A DNA stretch of 64,000 nt from JAJEEA01 sp965243615 (GTDB lineage Bacteria; Acidobacteriota; Vicinamibacteria; Vicinamibacterales; UBA8438), in the NCBI GenBank assembly GCA_965243615.1, contig CBDEVO010000003.1:5518001-5582000 (forward strand), given 5' to 3'. The notes below the pieces were generated by a model. It saw only the letters and a list, made by a program, of their open reading frames with translations. It had not been told where the DNA came from and made no database searches. The translations under genes and the position numbers were made by a program. This document shows, piece after piece, positions 35,024-43,028 of the stretch. Positions within the stretch are counted from its first letter, which is position 1; every line of letters begins with the position of its first letter.

Positions 35024-37372
35024 TCAGCGCGAGAACAGGTAGGTCATCTTGACCGCGAGCTGGCGGTTGCGGAGCCACGGCGCGTCGTAGTGGCGGTAGA
35101 TGCCGGGGGTGTACTGCCACATCTGGTCGTACAGCCGCATCTCGTCGTAGGCGATGTAGATGTCGCTGCCGGGGCTGTAGATCCAGTTGAACCGGACGCT
35201 GGTGCTGAGCTCGCCGGCGGTCGAGTTGTACTGGGTCAGGGTGCGCAGGGTCATCTCCGGCGAGAGGGCGAAGTCGAGACGCAGCGACGCGAGGTCGGCG
35301 ACGAACTCGCCCCACGGCATCTCGACGTCGTTGCGGTCGAACCGCAGCTCGGTGGCGATGCGGCTCGTGGCCCGCACCCCGAGGACGGCCCGGGAGTTGA
35401 CGCGGGTGCCGCCGAAGAAGGTCTGCGGCGAGTAGCCCAGCTCGCCGTAGAGGCGGCGCGACGGGTCGCTGCGATAGCGGTAGTTCCACTCGCCGAAGCG
35501 GTACGTGCCCGGCGGAATCGTGACCCCCTGGCCGTAGATGGTGAACGGGATGTCGAGCTGCTCGAAGTGGTCGTTGTACCAGACCGTCATCGACGAGCCG
35601 TTCTCGAAGTAGGTCCCGATCATGTGGTGGATGCGCCGGGTCAGCAGCCGGTTGTTCTGGTCGGTGGTGTAGGTGATGTTCCACATCGGGTCGAACATGC
35701 GGATGCCCCAGCGCCCCGGGCGGGGGTCCCACTCGCCGTGGAACTTCGAGGTGCGGATGCCGGTGCGGGGCACGAAGCCCACCTCGGCGTTGAAGTTCTC
35801 CTGCAGGTCGATGTACTCGGCGTAGATGCTCCACGAGGGGCTGAGCCAGGTGCCGCGGGCGTACGCCGCCATGTCGCGCCCCGCCTCGCCGGGGCAGCGG
35901 CCCCGCGTCACGGAGCTCGCGCCGCAGAGCGCCGTGTCGGTCTTGGCGAGGAAGCTGTTGATGGTGAAGTTGCGGTGCACGGCGAGGGTGGTGTCGGCGG
36001 CCAGCGTCCGGTTGAAGTGCGCGTCGTTGATCGAGCTCTTGTCGATGACGATGCCGCCGACCTTCGACCGCGAGAGGATGTCGCGGCTGTAGCGCCCGAC
36101 GAAGAAGTTGTCGCCGGGACTGCCGAACGCTTCCTGCGTGGTGATGTTCATCGCCGCGATGTTGTGGCGCTCCACCTTGCCCGAGACGCGGGTGCCCCCG
36201 ATGATCGGCACCGGCTGCCCGGTGTCCGACAAACCGATGCGGCGGGTGAAGAAGAGGTCCGCGAGGCGGCTGAACCCCGACGACGCCCCGACGTTGAACA
36301 TGCCGGCGTTCTCGAGGAAGAAGTCGCGCTTCTCGGGGAAGAACAGCGGGAACCGGGTCAGGTTGACCTGCTGCTCGTCGACCTCGACCTGCGCGAAGTC
36401 GGTGTTGAGGGTCACGTCGAGGTTGAGGCCGGACGCGAGGCCGTACTTGACGTCGAGGCCGAGGTCGCGAAACCCGCTGCCGTCGAGCCCGCCGCCCACC
36501 GCGCGGTCCTGCCGCCCCCCCGTGAGCATGTAGGGGGTCACCCGCAGGTCCATGCCCTGGTCGACCCCGGTGATGCCGGTCATGGTGCCGGCGAGGCTCA
36601 CCCGGGTGAGGGTGTACTCCTTCGAGATCGGGGACCAGTACACCTGCTCGTTCTTCCTGCGGATGTTCCGCATGAAGTTGACGCCCCACACCTGCTCCTC
36701 GTTGTCGGGGAAGCGCAGGGTGATCATGGGGATCGCGATCTCGGCCGTCCACCCCTCGGGGGTGCGGTGGGCCACCACGTCCCACACCCCGTCCCAGTTC
36801 ACGTTGATGTTCGACGTGTTGGTGCCGCGCCAGCCCCCCTCGCCCTCCTCCGACACCTGCTGCTCGAGCTTGGCCCCGAGGGGGCTCGTGACGAACATGT
36901 AGCCCGACCGGCGGTCGTGGAAGGTGTCGAGGATGACCTGGAAGTTGTCCTCGTCGAGGAGCCGCAGCGAGTCGCGGCGCATCTCGGTCGCGATGACCGC
37001 CTCGGGGACCGAGTCGTAGGCCTCGACGCCGATGTAGAGCGCCTGCGCGTCGTAGAGCAGGCGCACCACCGTGCGCTCGGTCGCCGGCTCGCCCTCGGCC
37101 GGCTCCTGCTGCACGAAGTCGTCGACGACGGCGGCCGAGAGCCACGCCTCCTCGTCGAGCCGGCCGTCCACGACCGGGGGGCGGTCCACCCGGCGCGGCT
37201 CGACCCGCAGCGACTGGCCCAGGGAAAAGCCCGCCTGCGGGGCGCCGCTCCCTTCGAGGATCAGCGGCTGGTCCAGTGGCGCGCCGGCGCCTTCCGACGC
37301 CGACTGGGCGGCGGAAGGCGCGGCGGCTCCGACCGCGCAGAACCCCGACAGCACCAGCCCGGCAATACGCAT
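35024..37372 (-). CDS. CBM9-like/DUF5916 outer-membrane beta-barrel protein
   Basis: 782 residues from ATG 37372 (signal peptide MRIAGLVLSGFCAVGAAAPSAAQ; AGGAT lies about 9 bases upstream). A GTG 24 bp upstream is possible. An N-terminal carbohydrate-binding-like domain (about 55-230: 'PPVVDGRLDEEAWLSA', 'YDAQALYIGVEAYD', 'IAIPMITLRF') is followed by a DUF5916 barrel (about 250-782) with 'LNTDFAQVEVDEQQVNLTRF', 'LFFPEKRDFFLENAGMF' and a terminal aromatic strand 'QLAVKMTYLFSR'. It is probably a surface receptor or uptake protein for glycan or peptide. A paralogue is at 43029-45359. Confidence 0.88.
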   Translation of the reverse strand: MRIAGLVLSGFCAVGAAAPSAAQSASEGAGAPLDQPLILEGSGAPQAGFSLGQSLRVEPRRVDRPPVVDGRLDEEAWLSAAVVDDFVQQEPAEGEPATERTVVRLLYDAQALYIGVEAYDSVPEAVIATEMRRDSLRLLDEDNFQVILDTFHDRRSGYMFVTSPLGAKLEQQVSEEGEGGWRGTNTSNINVNWDGVWDVVAHRTPEGWTAEIAIPMITLRFPDNEEQVWGVNFMRNIRRKNEQVYWSPISKEYTLTRVSLAGTMTGITGVDQGMDLRVTPYMLTGGRQDRAVGGGLDGSGFRDLGLDVKYGLASGLNLDVTLNTDFAQVEVDEQQVNLTRFPLFFPEKRDFFLENAGMFNVGASSGFSRLADLFFTRRIGLSDTGQPVPIIGGTRVSGKVERHNIAAMNITTQEAFGSPGDNFFVGRYSRDILSRSKVGGIVIDKSSINDAHFNRTLAADTTLAVHRNFTINSFLAKTDTALCGASSVTRGRCPGEAGRDMAAYARGTWLSPSWSIYAEYIDLQENFNAEVGFVPRTGIRTSKFHGEWDPRPGRWGIRMFDPMWNITYTTDQNNRLLTRRIHHMIGTYFENGSSMTVWYNDHFEQLDIPFTIYGQGVTIPPGTYRFGEWNYRYRSDPSRRLYGELGYSPQTFFGGTRVNSRAVLGVRATSRIATELRFDRNDVEMPWGEFVADLASLRLDFALSPEMTLRTLTQYNSTAGELSTSVRFNWIYSPGSDIYIAYDEMRLYDQMWQYTPGIYRHYDAPWLRNRQLAVKMTYLFSR

Positions 37373-37461
37373 GGAGTAGATCCTATCGGACTTCACCCCC
37401 GGCCGCTACGGCCCGGAACAACACGGGGGCCCGCACCGTAGAACGGCACGGGCCCTCTGGA

Positions 37462-37719
37462 GCGTTGGTCGAGCGCCGAGCGGCGCCGCCAGTCGGCGAT
37501 TGGCGGGCCGGACCGAACGCGCCGCGGGCCGCAAGCGGGGCGTCGCTTCGCCGCGACTACTCGCCGCCGCAGACTGCCATCAGTGGCAGGGGGGCGTTGG
37601 TCGAGCACCAAGCGGCGCCGCCAGCGGCGATTGGCGGGCCGGACAGAAGCGCGCCGCGGGCCGCGAGCGGGCGTCGCGTTGCCGCGGACCACTCGCCGCC
37701 GCAGACTGCCATCAGTGGC
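37462..37719 (+). repeat. Tandem 132-bp repeat related to the dispersed family, two copies
   Basis: GCGTTGGTCGAGC recurs at 37462 and 37594, and CAGACTGCCATCAGTGGC at 37570 and 37702, giving an exact 132-bp period. Each unit has a core-like GCGTTGGTCGAGCNCC with GGCGATTGGCGGGCCGGAC and ends with the small hairpin CTGCCATCAGTGGCAG. The core resembles GGTTGGTTGGGCGCC/GATTGGCGGGC of the main family, so this is a longer subfamily. It fills the 365-bp gap before the DinB gene. Confidence 0.85.
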
Positions 37720-37737
37720 CGGAAGGAGAACAGACAG

Positions 37738-38208
37738 ATGAAGGAACGCCTGCTCCGAGAGCTGAACGAGGCACGGGAGTACTTCGACCGCAGCACCCGC
37801 GCCCTGACCGAGGACGACTCGGGCTACGCCCCCGCGGAGGGCACGTTCACCGCGGCCCAGCACGTGGCGCACGCCGCCCAGACCATCGACTGGTTCGTCG
37901 AGGGCGCGTTCAGTCCGACCGGGTTCAGCCTGGAGTTCGAGGCGCTCGATCGCAAGGTGCGCGAGGTGACGTCGCTCGCCGACGCCCGCGCGTGGTTCAC
38001 GCGAGCGGTCGAGCAGGCCCGGCAGACGATCGAGTCGACGCCGGACGACGACTGGAGCCGCCCGCTGCCGGCCGGCCCCATCCTCGGGGGCCGACCGCGC
38101 GCGGCGATCTTCGGGGCGATTACGGACCACACCGCCCACCACCGGGGCGCTCTGACGGTGTACGCGCGACTCCGCGGCAAGACCCCGCCCATGCCCTACA
38201 TGGAGTGA
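37738..38208 (+). CDS. DinB/YfiT-like four-helix metal-binding protein
   Basis: 156 residues from ATG 37738, preceded by AAGGAG. It is a DinB-fold protein with three His positions usable for metal: 'AAQHVAHAAQTIDWF' near residue 40, and 'TDHTAHHRGALTVYARLRG' near 125-140. Family members are thiol-dependent transferases or are of unknown function. The gene directly follows the tandem 132-bp repeat, so its promoter, if separate, must lie within or next to that repeat. Confidence 0.87.
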   Translation: MKERLLRELNEAREYFDRSTRALTEDDSGYAPAEGTFTAAQHVAHAAQTIDWFVEGAFSPTGFSLEFEALDRKVREVTSLADARAWFTRAVEQARQTIESTPDDDWSRPLPAGPILGGRPRAAIFGAITDHTAHHRGALTVYARLRGKTPPMPYME

Positions 38209-38344
38209 GCTGACGTCCGGCTACCGGTACCCCGACGGCATCCGCCGGTCTCGCACCGCCGACGGCCGGAACGGCGCGACAGGACGGGGAAGTGTGCGTC
38301 GCGCCCACCGCTCCCGGGCGGGTCGGGCGGCGCGGCGGAGCAGC

Positions 38345-38725
38345 CTACCGGCGCGGCCGGTAGGTCCACTTCGTCAGCCGCAACGCGCCGCCGGCGCCGT
38401 CGTGAAAGAGGGTGCCGTTCAGTCGCGTGACCTCTTCGACGCGCGCCTCGATTCGGAAGTGCCCGTCCTCGGGATGGGTCGCCTCGGCAACGAGCTCGAG
38501 GGTTTCCGGATCGAACTCGACGACGTCGAACGCCACGTTCGCCGGGTTCAGCATCTCGCCGGTGATGGTGTCGCCATCGACCTCGAACCGCACCGTCGAG
38601 GCGTCGTAACCGGACTCGGGAATCCACTGGCCCGACCACGTGCCGCGCAGGGCATCGCTCTGCGCGAAGGCCGGCAGGGTCACCAGAAACGCTCCCAGAA
38701 GGAACCCGGCTCGGGTAGCTCTCAT
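38345..38725 (-). CDS. Small secreted protein, lipocalin-like
   Basis: 126 residues with signal peptide MRATRAGFLLGAFLVTLPAFAQ. The rest is beta-rich with the pattern 'LRGTWSGQWIPES', 'VRFEVDGDTITGEML', 'VEFDPETLELVAEATH' and 'LNGTLFHDGAGGALRLTKW', as in small lipocalin-like ligand-binding domains. No specific family is recognised. It is divergent from the PEBP gene at 38772, with only 46 bp between the two start codons. Confidence 0.75.
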   Translation of the reverse strand: MRATRAGFLLGAFLVTLPAFAQSDALRGTWSGQWIPESGYDASTVRFEVDGDTITGEMLNPANVAFDVVEFDPETLELVAEATHPEDGHFRIEARVEEVTRLNGTLFHDGAGGALRLTKWTYRPRR

Positions 38726-38771
38726 GGCCAAGAGTCTACGGAAGAACCGGTTCGGGGGTAAAGTACCGCCC

Positions 38772-39341
38772 ATGCCAGCCCCCAACCCTCTTGCAACCCC
38801 CGGACTCGCCCTCGCCGCCGGTCTGCTCGCCGCAACGGCCGCGGGGCAGCCGCGCGTCCACGAGATACGCGTCGAGAGCCCGGCCATGGCCTCGGGCGAG
38901 ACGATGCCCCGGCGATACACGCCGGACGGGCACAACGTGTCGCCGCCCATCACCTGGAGCGGCCTGCCGGAGGACACGCGCGAGATCGCGGTGGTCTGCG
39001 CCGACTTCGGGGCCGGGAACCCGCCCCCGTGGGTGCACTGGATCGTTTACGGCATCCCCGCCACCGCCGGCGGGCTGCCCGAGGGGCTGCCGATCCTGCC
39101 GGAGACGCCGATGCCCGCGGAGCTGGACGGGGCCGTCCAGGGGCTGAACGGGTGGCGGCGGCCCTACTACCGGGGGCCGGCGCCGCCGGCGGGCACGCCG
39201 CACCTGTACCACTTCACGGTTTACGCGCTCGACGAGGCCCTGCGGCTCGAGCCGGGCCTCACGCGCCGGAAGCTGCTCAAGGCCATGGAGGGCCACGTCA
39301 TCGGGCGGGGAGACCTCGTGCCGGTCTACGAGCGGTTCTAG
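38772..39341 (+). CDS. YbhB/YbcL (PEBP, Raf-kinase-inhibitor-like) protein, secreted
   Basis: 189 residues with a signal peptide (LATPGLALAAGLLAATAAGQ). PEBP features are 'RYTPDGHNVSPPITWSGLPEDT', 'VCADFGAGNPPPWVHWIVYGIP' (in place of the usual D-x-D-A-P) and 'GWRRPYYRGPAPPAGTPHLYHFTVYALD'. Bacterial members bind anionic ligands; their role is unknown. The spacing to the divergent gene is short, so the two probably share a bidirectional promoter. Confidence 0.88.
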   Translation: MPAPNPLATPGLALAAGLLAATAAGQPRVHEIRVESPAMASGETMPRRYTPDGHNVSPPITWSGLPEDTREIAVVCADFGAGNPPPWVHWIVYGIPATAGGLPEGLPILPETPMPAELDGAVQGLNGWRRPYYRGPAPPAGTPHLYHFTVYALDEALRLEPGLTRRKLLKAMEGHVIGRGDLVPVYERF

Positions 39342-39446
39342 CCGCGAGACGGCACGGAGGCGCGCGGCGTCCGGCCGCCAGGTGGGCCGAGCCGCGAGGC
39401 CGCGAGCTCCGGGTCCGGGTCCGGCGAAATGCAGGAGGAGCGACCA

Positions 39447-40211
39447 ATGGAAGACAAGCGTCCCCAGCTCATGTCCCGGCGCGCCCTGCTGCGACGCGCG
39501 GGTGCCGCCGGCGCGGCGGCGGCGGCCGGCGCCGCGGGGGTTTCCGCCCGCGAGGAGAAACCCCCGGAAACCGGAGCGACGGCGGCCCCGACCGCACCCC
39601 TGCCCGGGTCCGTGCAGACCCCCGCGTCGGAACCGCCGCGCGCCGCCTTCGAGCACTTGACGGCGGAGGAGGCGGATCTGCTCGAAGCCATCGCCGACCA
39701 GCTCATCCCGAGCGACGACCTCGGACCGGGGGCGGTGGCGGCCGGCGCGGTGGTCTACATCGATCGGGCCCTCGGGGGTGCGCTGTCCGAGTCGCGCGAC
39801 GCCTACCGCGGGGGCCTCGCGGCGTTCGACCGCTACTGCCGGGCCTCACGCGGCGCGCCCTTCCGCGAGCTGCCCCACGTCGACCAGGTCTCGGCCCTCA
39901 TCGACGTCGAGACCGGCGCCGCGACCGGCGCCCGCACCGGCTTCGCGGGCAGCTCTGCCGCGTTCTTCAACATGGTGCGCGGCCACGTCCTGCAAGGCAC
40001 GTTCGGCGACCCCTGGTACGGCGGCAACCGCGACTACGTGGGCTGGGACCTCATCGACTATCCCGGTGTGCGGACGGCGGTCTGGCCCCGGCTGCAGTCG
40101 CAGCTCGAGGCCGGCGAGCTGCCGTCGCGCCGGCGGTCGGCCTACGACACCGAGTACTTCGACAAGGCGGTGGTCGACGCCGCGACGGGGGAGACGCGCC
40201 ATGGCGACTAG
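39447..40211 (+). CDS. Gluconate 2-dehydrogenase subunit 3-like protein, TAT exported
   Basis: 254 residues from ATG 39447, which has GGAGGAG 8 bases upstream; an ATG at 39429 is therefore less likely. A twin-arginine signal (MSRRALLRRAGAAGAAAAAG) precedes the subunit-3 domain with 'LTAEEADLLEAIADQLIPSDD', 'GGLAAFDRYCRA' and 'GTFGDPWYGGNRDYVGWDLIDYPG'. It overlaps the GMC oxidoreductase start by 11 bp. Together they form a periplasmic sugar/polyol dehydrogenase in which this small subunit carries the TAT signal for both. The usual cytochrome c subunit is absent here. Confidence 0.9.
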   Translation: MEDKRPQLMSRRALLRRAGAAGAAAAAGAAGVSAREEKPPETGATAAPTAPLPGSVQTPASEPPRAAFEHLTAEEADLLEAIADQLIPSDDLGPGAVAAGAVVYIDRALGGALSESRDAYRGGLAAFDRYCRASRGAPFRELPHVDQVSALIDVETGAATGARTGFAGSSAAFFNMVRGHVLQGTFGDPWYGGNRDYVGWDLIDYPGVRTAVWPRLQSQLEAGELPSRRRSAYDTEYFDKAVVDAATGETRHGD

Positions 40212-41907
40212 GCTGCCGGGAACCGACGTCGTCATCGTGGGGCTGGGGGCGGCCGGCGGCGTCGCCGCGCTCCCCCTCGCCGAGGCGGGGCTCGACGTGA
40301 TCGGGCTCGAGGCCGGGGGACGCCTCACCCGCCGCGACTTCGCCCCCGACGAGATCCGGAACAACGTGCGGGCCTGGCCGTTCTCGGTCCAGAAGTGCGC
40401 CAGCGAGGTGCCGACCCTCCGCCGCAACGGGTCGGAGACCGCGGCCCAGGGCGGCGGCCACCCGATGATGAACGCCGTCGGCGGCACCACCCTGCACTAC
40501 TGGGCGCAGAGCTGGCGGCTCAACCCGTGGGACTTCGAGGTGGTCTCGGCGACGACGCGGCGCTACGGCCGCTCGCGCCTGCCCGAGGGGACGACGGTCG
40601 AGGACTGGCCGTTCGGCTACGAGGAGCTCGAGCGCTACTACGATCGGGTCGAGCACGAGATCGGCGTCTCGGGGCAGGCGGGCAACGTCGACGGCCGGCG
40701 CGACGGGCGGGGCAACCCGTTCGAGGGCCCCCGCAGCCGCGACTACCCGATGCCCGCGCTGCGCTGGACCGGCTACCTGGAGGGGATGGCGGACGCGGCC
40801 CGATCGCTGGGATGGCAGCCGTTCCCCGGGCCCGCCGCCATCAACTCGCGCGCCTACCAGGGGCGCTCGGGCTGCATGTACCACGGCTTCTGCAACCGAG
40901 GCGGGTGCCACGTCGACGCCAAGAACTCGCCGGCGGTGACCACGATCCCGCGGGCCGAGGCGACGGGGCGGCTGAAGGTGGTCACCCACGCCCACGTCCG
41001 GCGCATCGAGACCGACAACCGGGGCCGGGTGACCGGCGTCACCTACCTGCAGGACCGGGAGGAGCTCTTCCAGCCCGCGCGGTTCGTGCTGCTCGCCAGC
41101 TACACCTACGAGAACGTGCGCCTGCTGCTCCTGTCGAAGTCGCGGGCGTGGCCCCTCGGCCTCTCGAACAACCGCGCGCAGGTCGGCCGGCACTACCTCA
41201 GCCACCATCAGGGGGCGGGGGTCACGGCGCTGTTTCCCTACGACACGCACGCCTGGTACGGCCTGCCCGCGCAGGGCGTCGCCGTCGACGACTGGGCCGA
41301 CGACAACTTCGATCATGGGGACCTCGACTTCATCGGCGGCGGCAACCTGTGGGTCTACTCCGACCGGCGCCCCATCGCCGCCGCGGGCATGAGCACGTTC
41401 GGGCGCGCCCCCGCGTGGGGCTCGGCCTGGAAGAGGTTCGTCCGCGAGAACGCCGACCGGACGAACAGCGCCTACATCCAGAAGACCACCCTGCCCTACG
41501 AGTCCAACTACCTCGACCTCGACCCGGCGGTCACCGACCCCGTCGGCGACCCCGTGATCCGGGTGACGGCCGAGTACAAGCGCAACGAGCTGGCCATCGC
41601 CGAGTTCCTGCAGGACAAGATGGCGCGGTGGTACCGCGCGGCGGGCGCGGTCGAGGTGCAGCGCGGCGGCCTCGGGGGGCAGATGGGGGTCTCCACCCAC
41701 GCCTACGGCGGGACCCGCATGGGTGACAACCCCGAGACCAACGTGGTCGACCGCTTCGGGCTGTCGCACGAGGTGCCGAACCTCGGCGTCCTCGGCGCCT
41801 CGGTCATGGGGACGAGCGGCGCCCGGAACCCCACCTTGACCGCGCAGGCCCTGGCGTGGCGCACGGCGGAGCACCTGGTGAGCAACTGGCGTGCGATCGT
41901 GGAGTAG
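40201..41907 (+). CDS. GMC family oxidoreductase (gluconate dehydrogenase-like large subunit)
   Basis: 568 residues without its own signal peptide, consistent with TAT hitch-hiking on the preceding subunit. The FAD motif 'VVIVGLGAAGGVAALPLAEAG' opens the protein. 'GGHPMMNAVGGTTLHYWAQ' and a Cys-rich 'SGCMYHGFCNRGGCHVDAKN' follow. The C-terminal GMC domain has 'STHAYGGTRMGDNPETNVVD' and 'GASVMGTSGARNPTLTAQAL' with the active-site His/Asn pair. It oxidises a sugar acid or alcohol in the periplasm. The TAG stop lies at the start of a dispersed repeat copy. Confidence 0.9.
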   Translation: MATRLPGTDVVIVGLGAAGGVAALPLAEAGLDVIGLEAGGRLTRRDFAPDEIRNNVRAWPFSVQKCASEVPTLRRNGSETAAQGGGHPMMNAVGGTTLHYWAQSWRLNPWDFEVVSATTRRYGRSRLPEGTTVEDWPFGYEELERYYDRVEHEIGVSGQAGNVDGRRDGRGNPFEGPRSRDYPMPALRWTGYLEGMADAARSLGWQPFPGPAAINSRAYQGRSGCMYHGFCNRGGCHVDAKNSPAVTTIPRAEATGRLKVVTHAHVRRIETDNRGRVTGVTYLQDREELFQPARFVLLASYTYENVRLLLLSKSRAWPLGLSNNRAQVGRHYLSHHQGAGVTALFPYDTHAWYGLPAQGVAVDDWADDNFDHGDLDFIGGGNLWVYSDRRPIAAAGMSTFGRAPAWGSAWKRFVRENADRTNSAYIQKTTLPYESNYLDLDPAVTDPVGDPVIRVTAEYKRNELAIAEFLQDKMARWYRAAGAVEVQRGGLGGQMGVSTHAYGGTRMGDNPETNVVDRFGLSHEVPNLGVLGASVMGTSGARNPTLTAQALAWRTAEHLVSNWRAIVE

Positions 41908-41990
41908 GAGTCTGCGCCGTAGAACGGTCCAGACTCCTGGCAGGGTCGGTTGGGCGCTGAGCGGAGCCGCAGGCGACGCTTTCGGGGTTG
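41905..41990 (+). repeat. Hairpin-core dispersed repeat
   Basis: TAGGAGTCTGCGCCGTAG (the first three bases are the stop codon of the GMC gene), loop, then ACGGTCCAGACTCCT completes the hairpin; the core GGTCGGTTGGGCGC, GGAGCCGCAGGCGACG follows. The copy is full length except for a changed end (TTTCGGGG instead of ATTGGCGGGC). Confidence 0.85.
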
Positions 41991-42169
41991 GCCCGGGAGA
42001 ACGAGGCGGCGGAGGATCGAGAGAGGGGCGACGTGTCCGCCGAAGGGCCTCCCGCCCGCCGGCGGCCGGCGAGGACGAATCGTCGCTTCGTCGCCGCCCT
42101 GCCGCGAGGCGGACGGCGGGGAAGTCTGCGCCGCCGCGGCAGGGCGGCAGGGTCCCTCCGAACTCCCGG

Positions 42170-42835
42170 CTACGCGAGAACGCGCAAGACGACCCGCCGG
42201 TTCTGCGCCCGCCCCGCCGCGGTGTCGTTGGGGGCGACCGGCTGGTCCTCGCCGTAGCTGATGATGCCCATCTTGTGCAGGGGGAGCTGGTGCGCCTCGT
42301 GGAGATAGCGCCGGGCGTTGTCGGCGCGCTGCATGCCGAGGCGCGCGTTGTTCGCGGCCGAGCCGGTAGAGTCCGTGTGCCCCTCGATCTCCACGAATGA
42401 CGCGATGGGGAGCGACCGCAGGTCGGCCACGAACTGGTCCAGGTACGTCCGGACCTCGTCCGGCAGTACCGACTGGGAGATCCCGAACCCGGCGACGTTC
42501 TCGTCGATCACCATCTCGTAGACGAGTCGCCGGTTCGCGTTCTCGAGGGTGTTGCCCAGCTGGTCGGCGCGCCTCTGCGCCATCTCCGCCGCCATCTGCG
42601 CCGAGTTGGCGCTGGCGAACGCGTTCTGGGCGGTCCGCTCGACCGCGTCGATGCGTTCCGCCTGTTGCTGTACGATGGCGTAGGAATCGTCCAGCTCGCC
42701 GCGCACCTCGGAGATCTGGGCGCCGACCTGAGCCTGAAGCTGCGCGGCGGTGTCTTCGACGAAGCCGGTCGTGGCGATGCAGCCGCCGAACAGCGCCGCG
42801 CTCAGCACCATCGCCAGCGTTGCCGTAACTCGCAT
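42170..42835 (-). CDS. OmpA-family lipoprotein
   Basis: 221 residues from ATG 42835 (GGGAGGA 6 bases upstream). The lipobox is LFGGC with Cys19. A coiled-coil stretch (about 25-95) follows, then the OmpA peptidoglycan-binding domain with 'VEIEGHTDSTGSAANNARLG', 'RADNARRYL' and 'GEDQPVAPNDTAAGRAQNRRV'. It is a Pal-like protein that would tether the outer membrane to peptidoglycan. It is divergent from the second DUF5916 gene. Confidence 0.9.
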   Translation of the reverse strand: MRVTATLAMVLSAALFGGCIATTGFVEDTAAQLQAQVGAQISEVRGELDDSYAIVQQQAERIDAVERTAQNAFASANSAQMAAEMAQRRADQLGNTLENANRRLVYEMVIDENVAGFGISQSVLPDEVRTYLDQFVADLRSLPIASFVEIEGHTDSTGSAANNARLGMQRADNARRYLHEAHQLPLHKMGIISYGEDQPVAPNDTAAGRAQNRRVVLRVLA

Positions 42836-42957
42836 GAGGGTCCTCCCTGCCGGATCCGATCCGTCCTGCTCGTGTCCTTCCGCCTTGCCTCCCCGGCACC
42901 TTGGTCCGCGGGGGCCGGCACCGGGACGCATCCCACCGGGCCCGCCCACCGTGGCCT

Positions 42958-43024
42958 GGCGGCTCCGCGGGGCGCCCGACCCACCCGGCCGGAGTCCGCG
43001 CCGTTCCACGGCCCGGACCCCTGG
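42958..43024 (-). repeat. Hairpin-core dispersed repeat, minus orientation
   Basis: Read on the minus strand: GGGTCCGGGCCGTGGAACGG, GCGGACTCC, then the core GGTGGGTCGGGCGCC and GCGGAGCCGCCAGG. Unlike most copies it lies at the 5' side of two divergent genes and ends only a few bases before the probable start of the DUF5916 gene, which lacks a good start codon. Confidence 0.8.
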
Positions 43025-43028
43025 TGGG

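Noticed and set aside
37462..37719. CRISPR array
   Set aside because: Only two units of 132 bp with no short direct repeats and unique spacers, and no cas genes.
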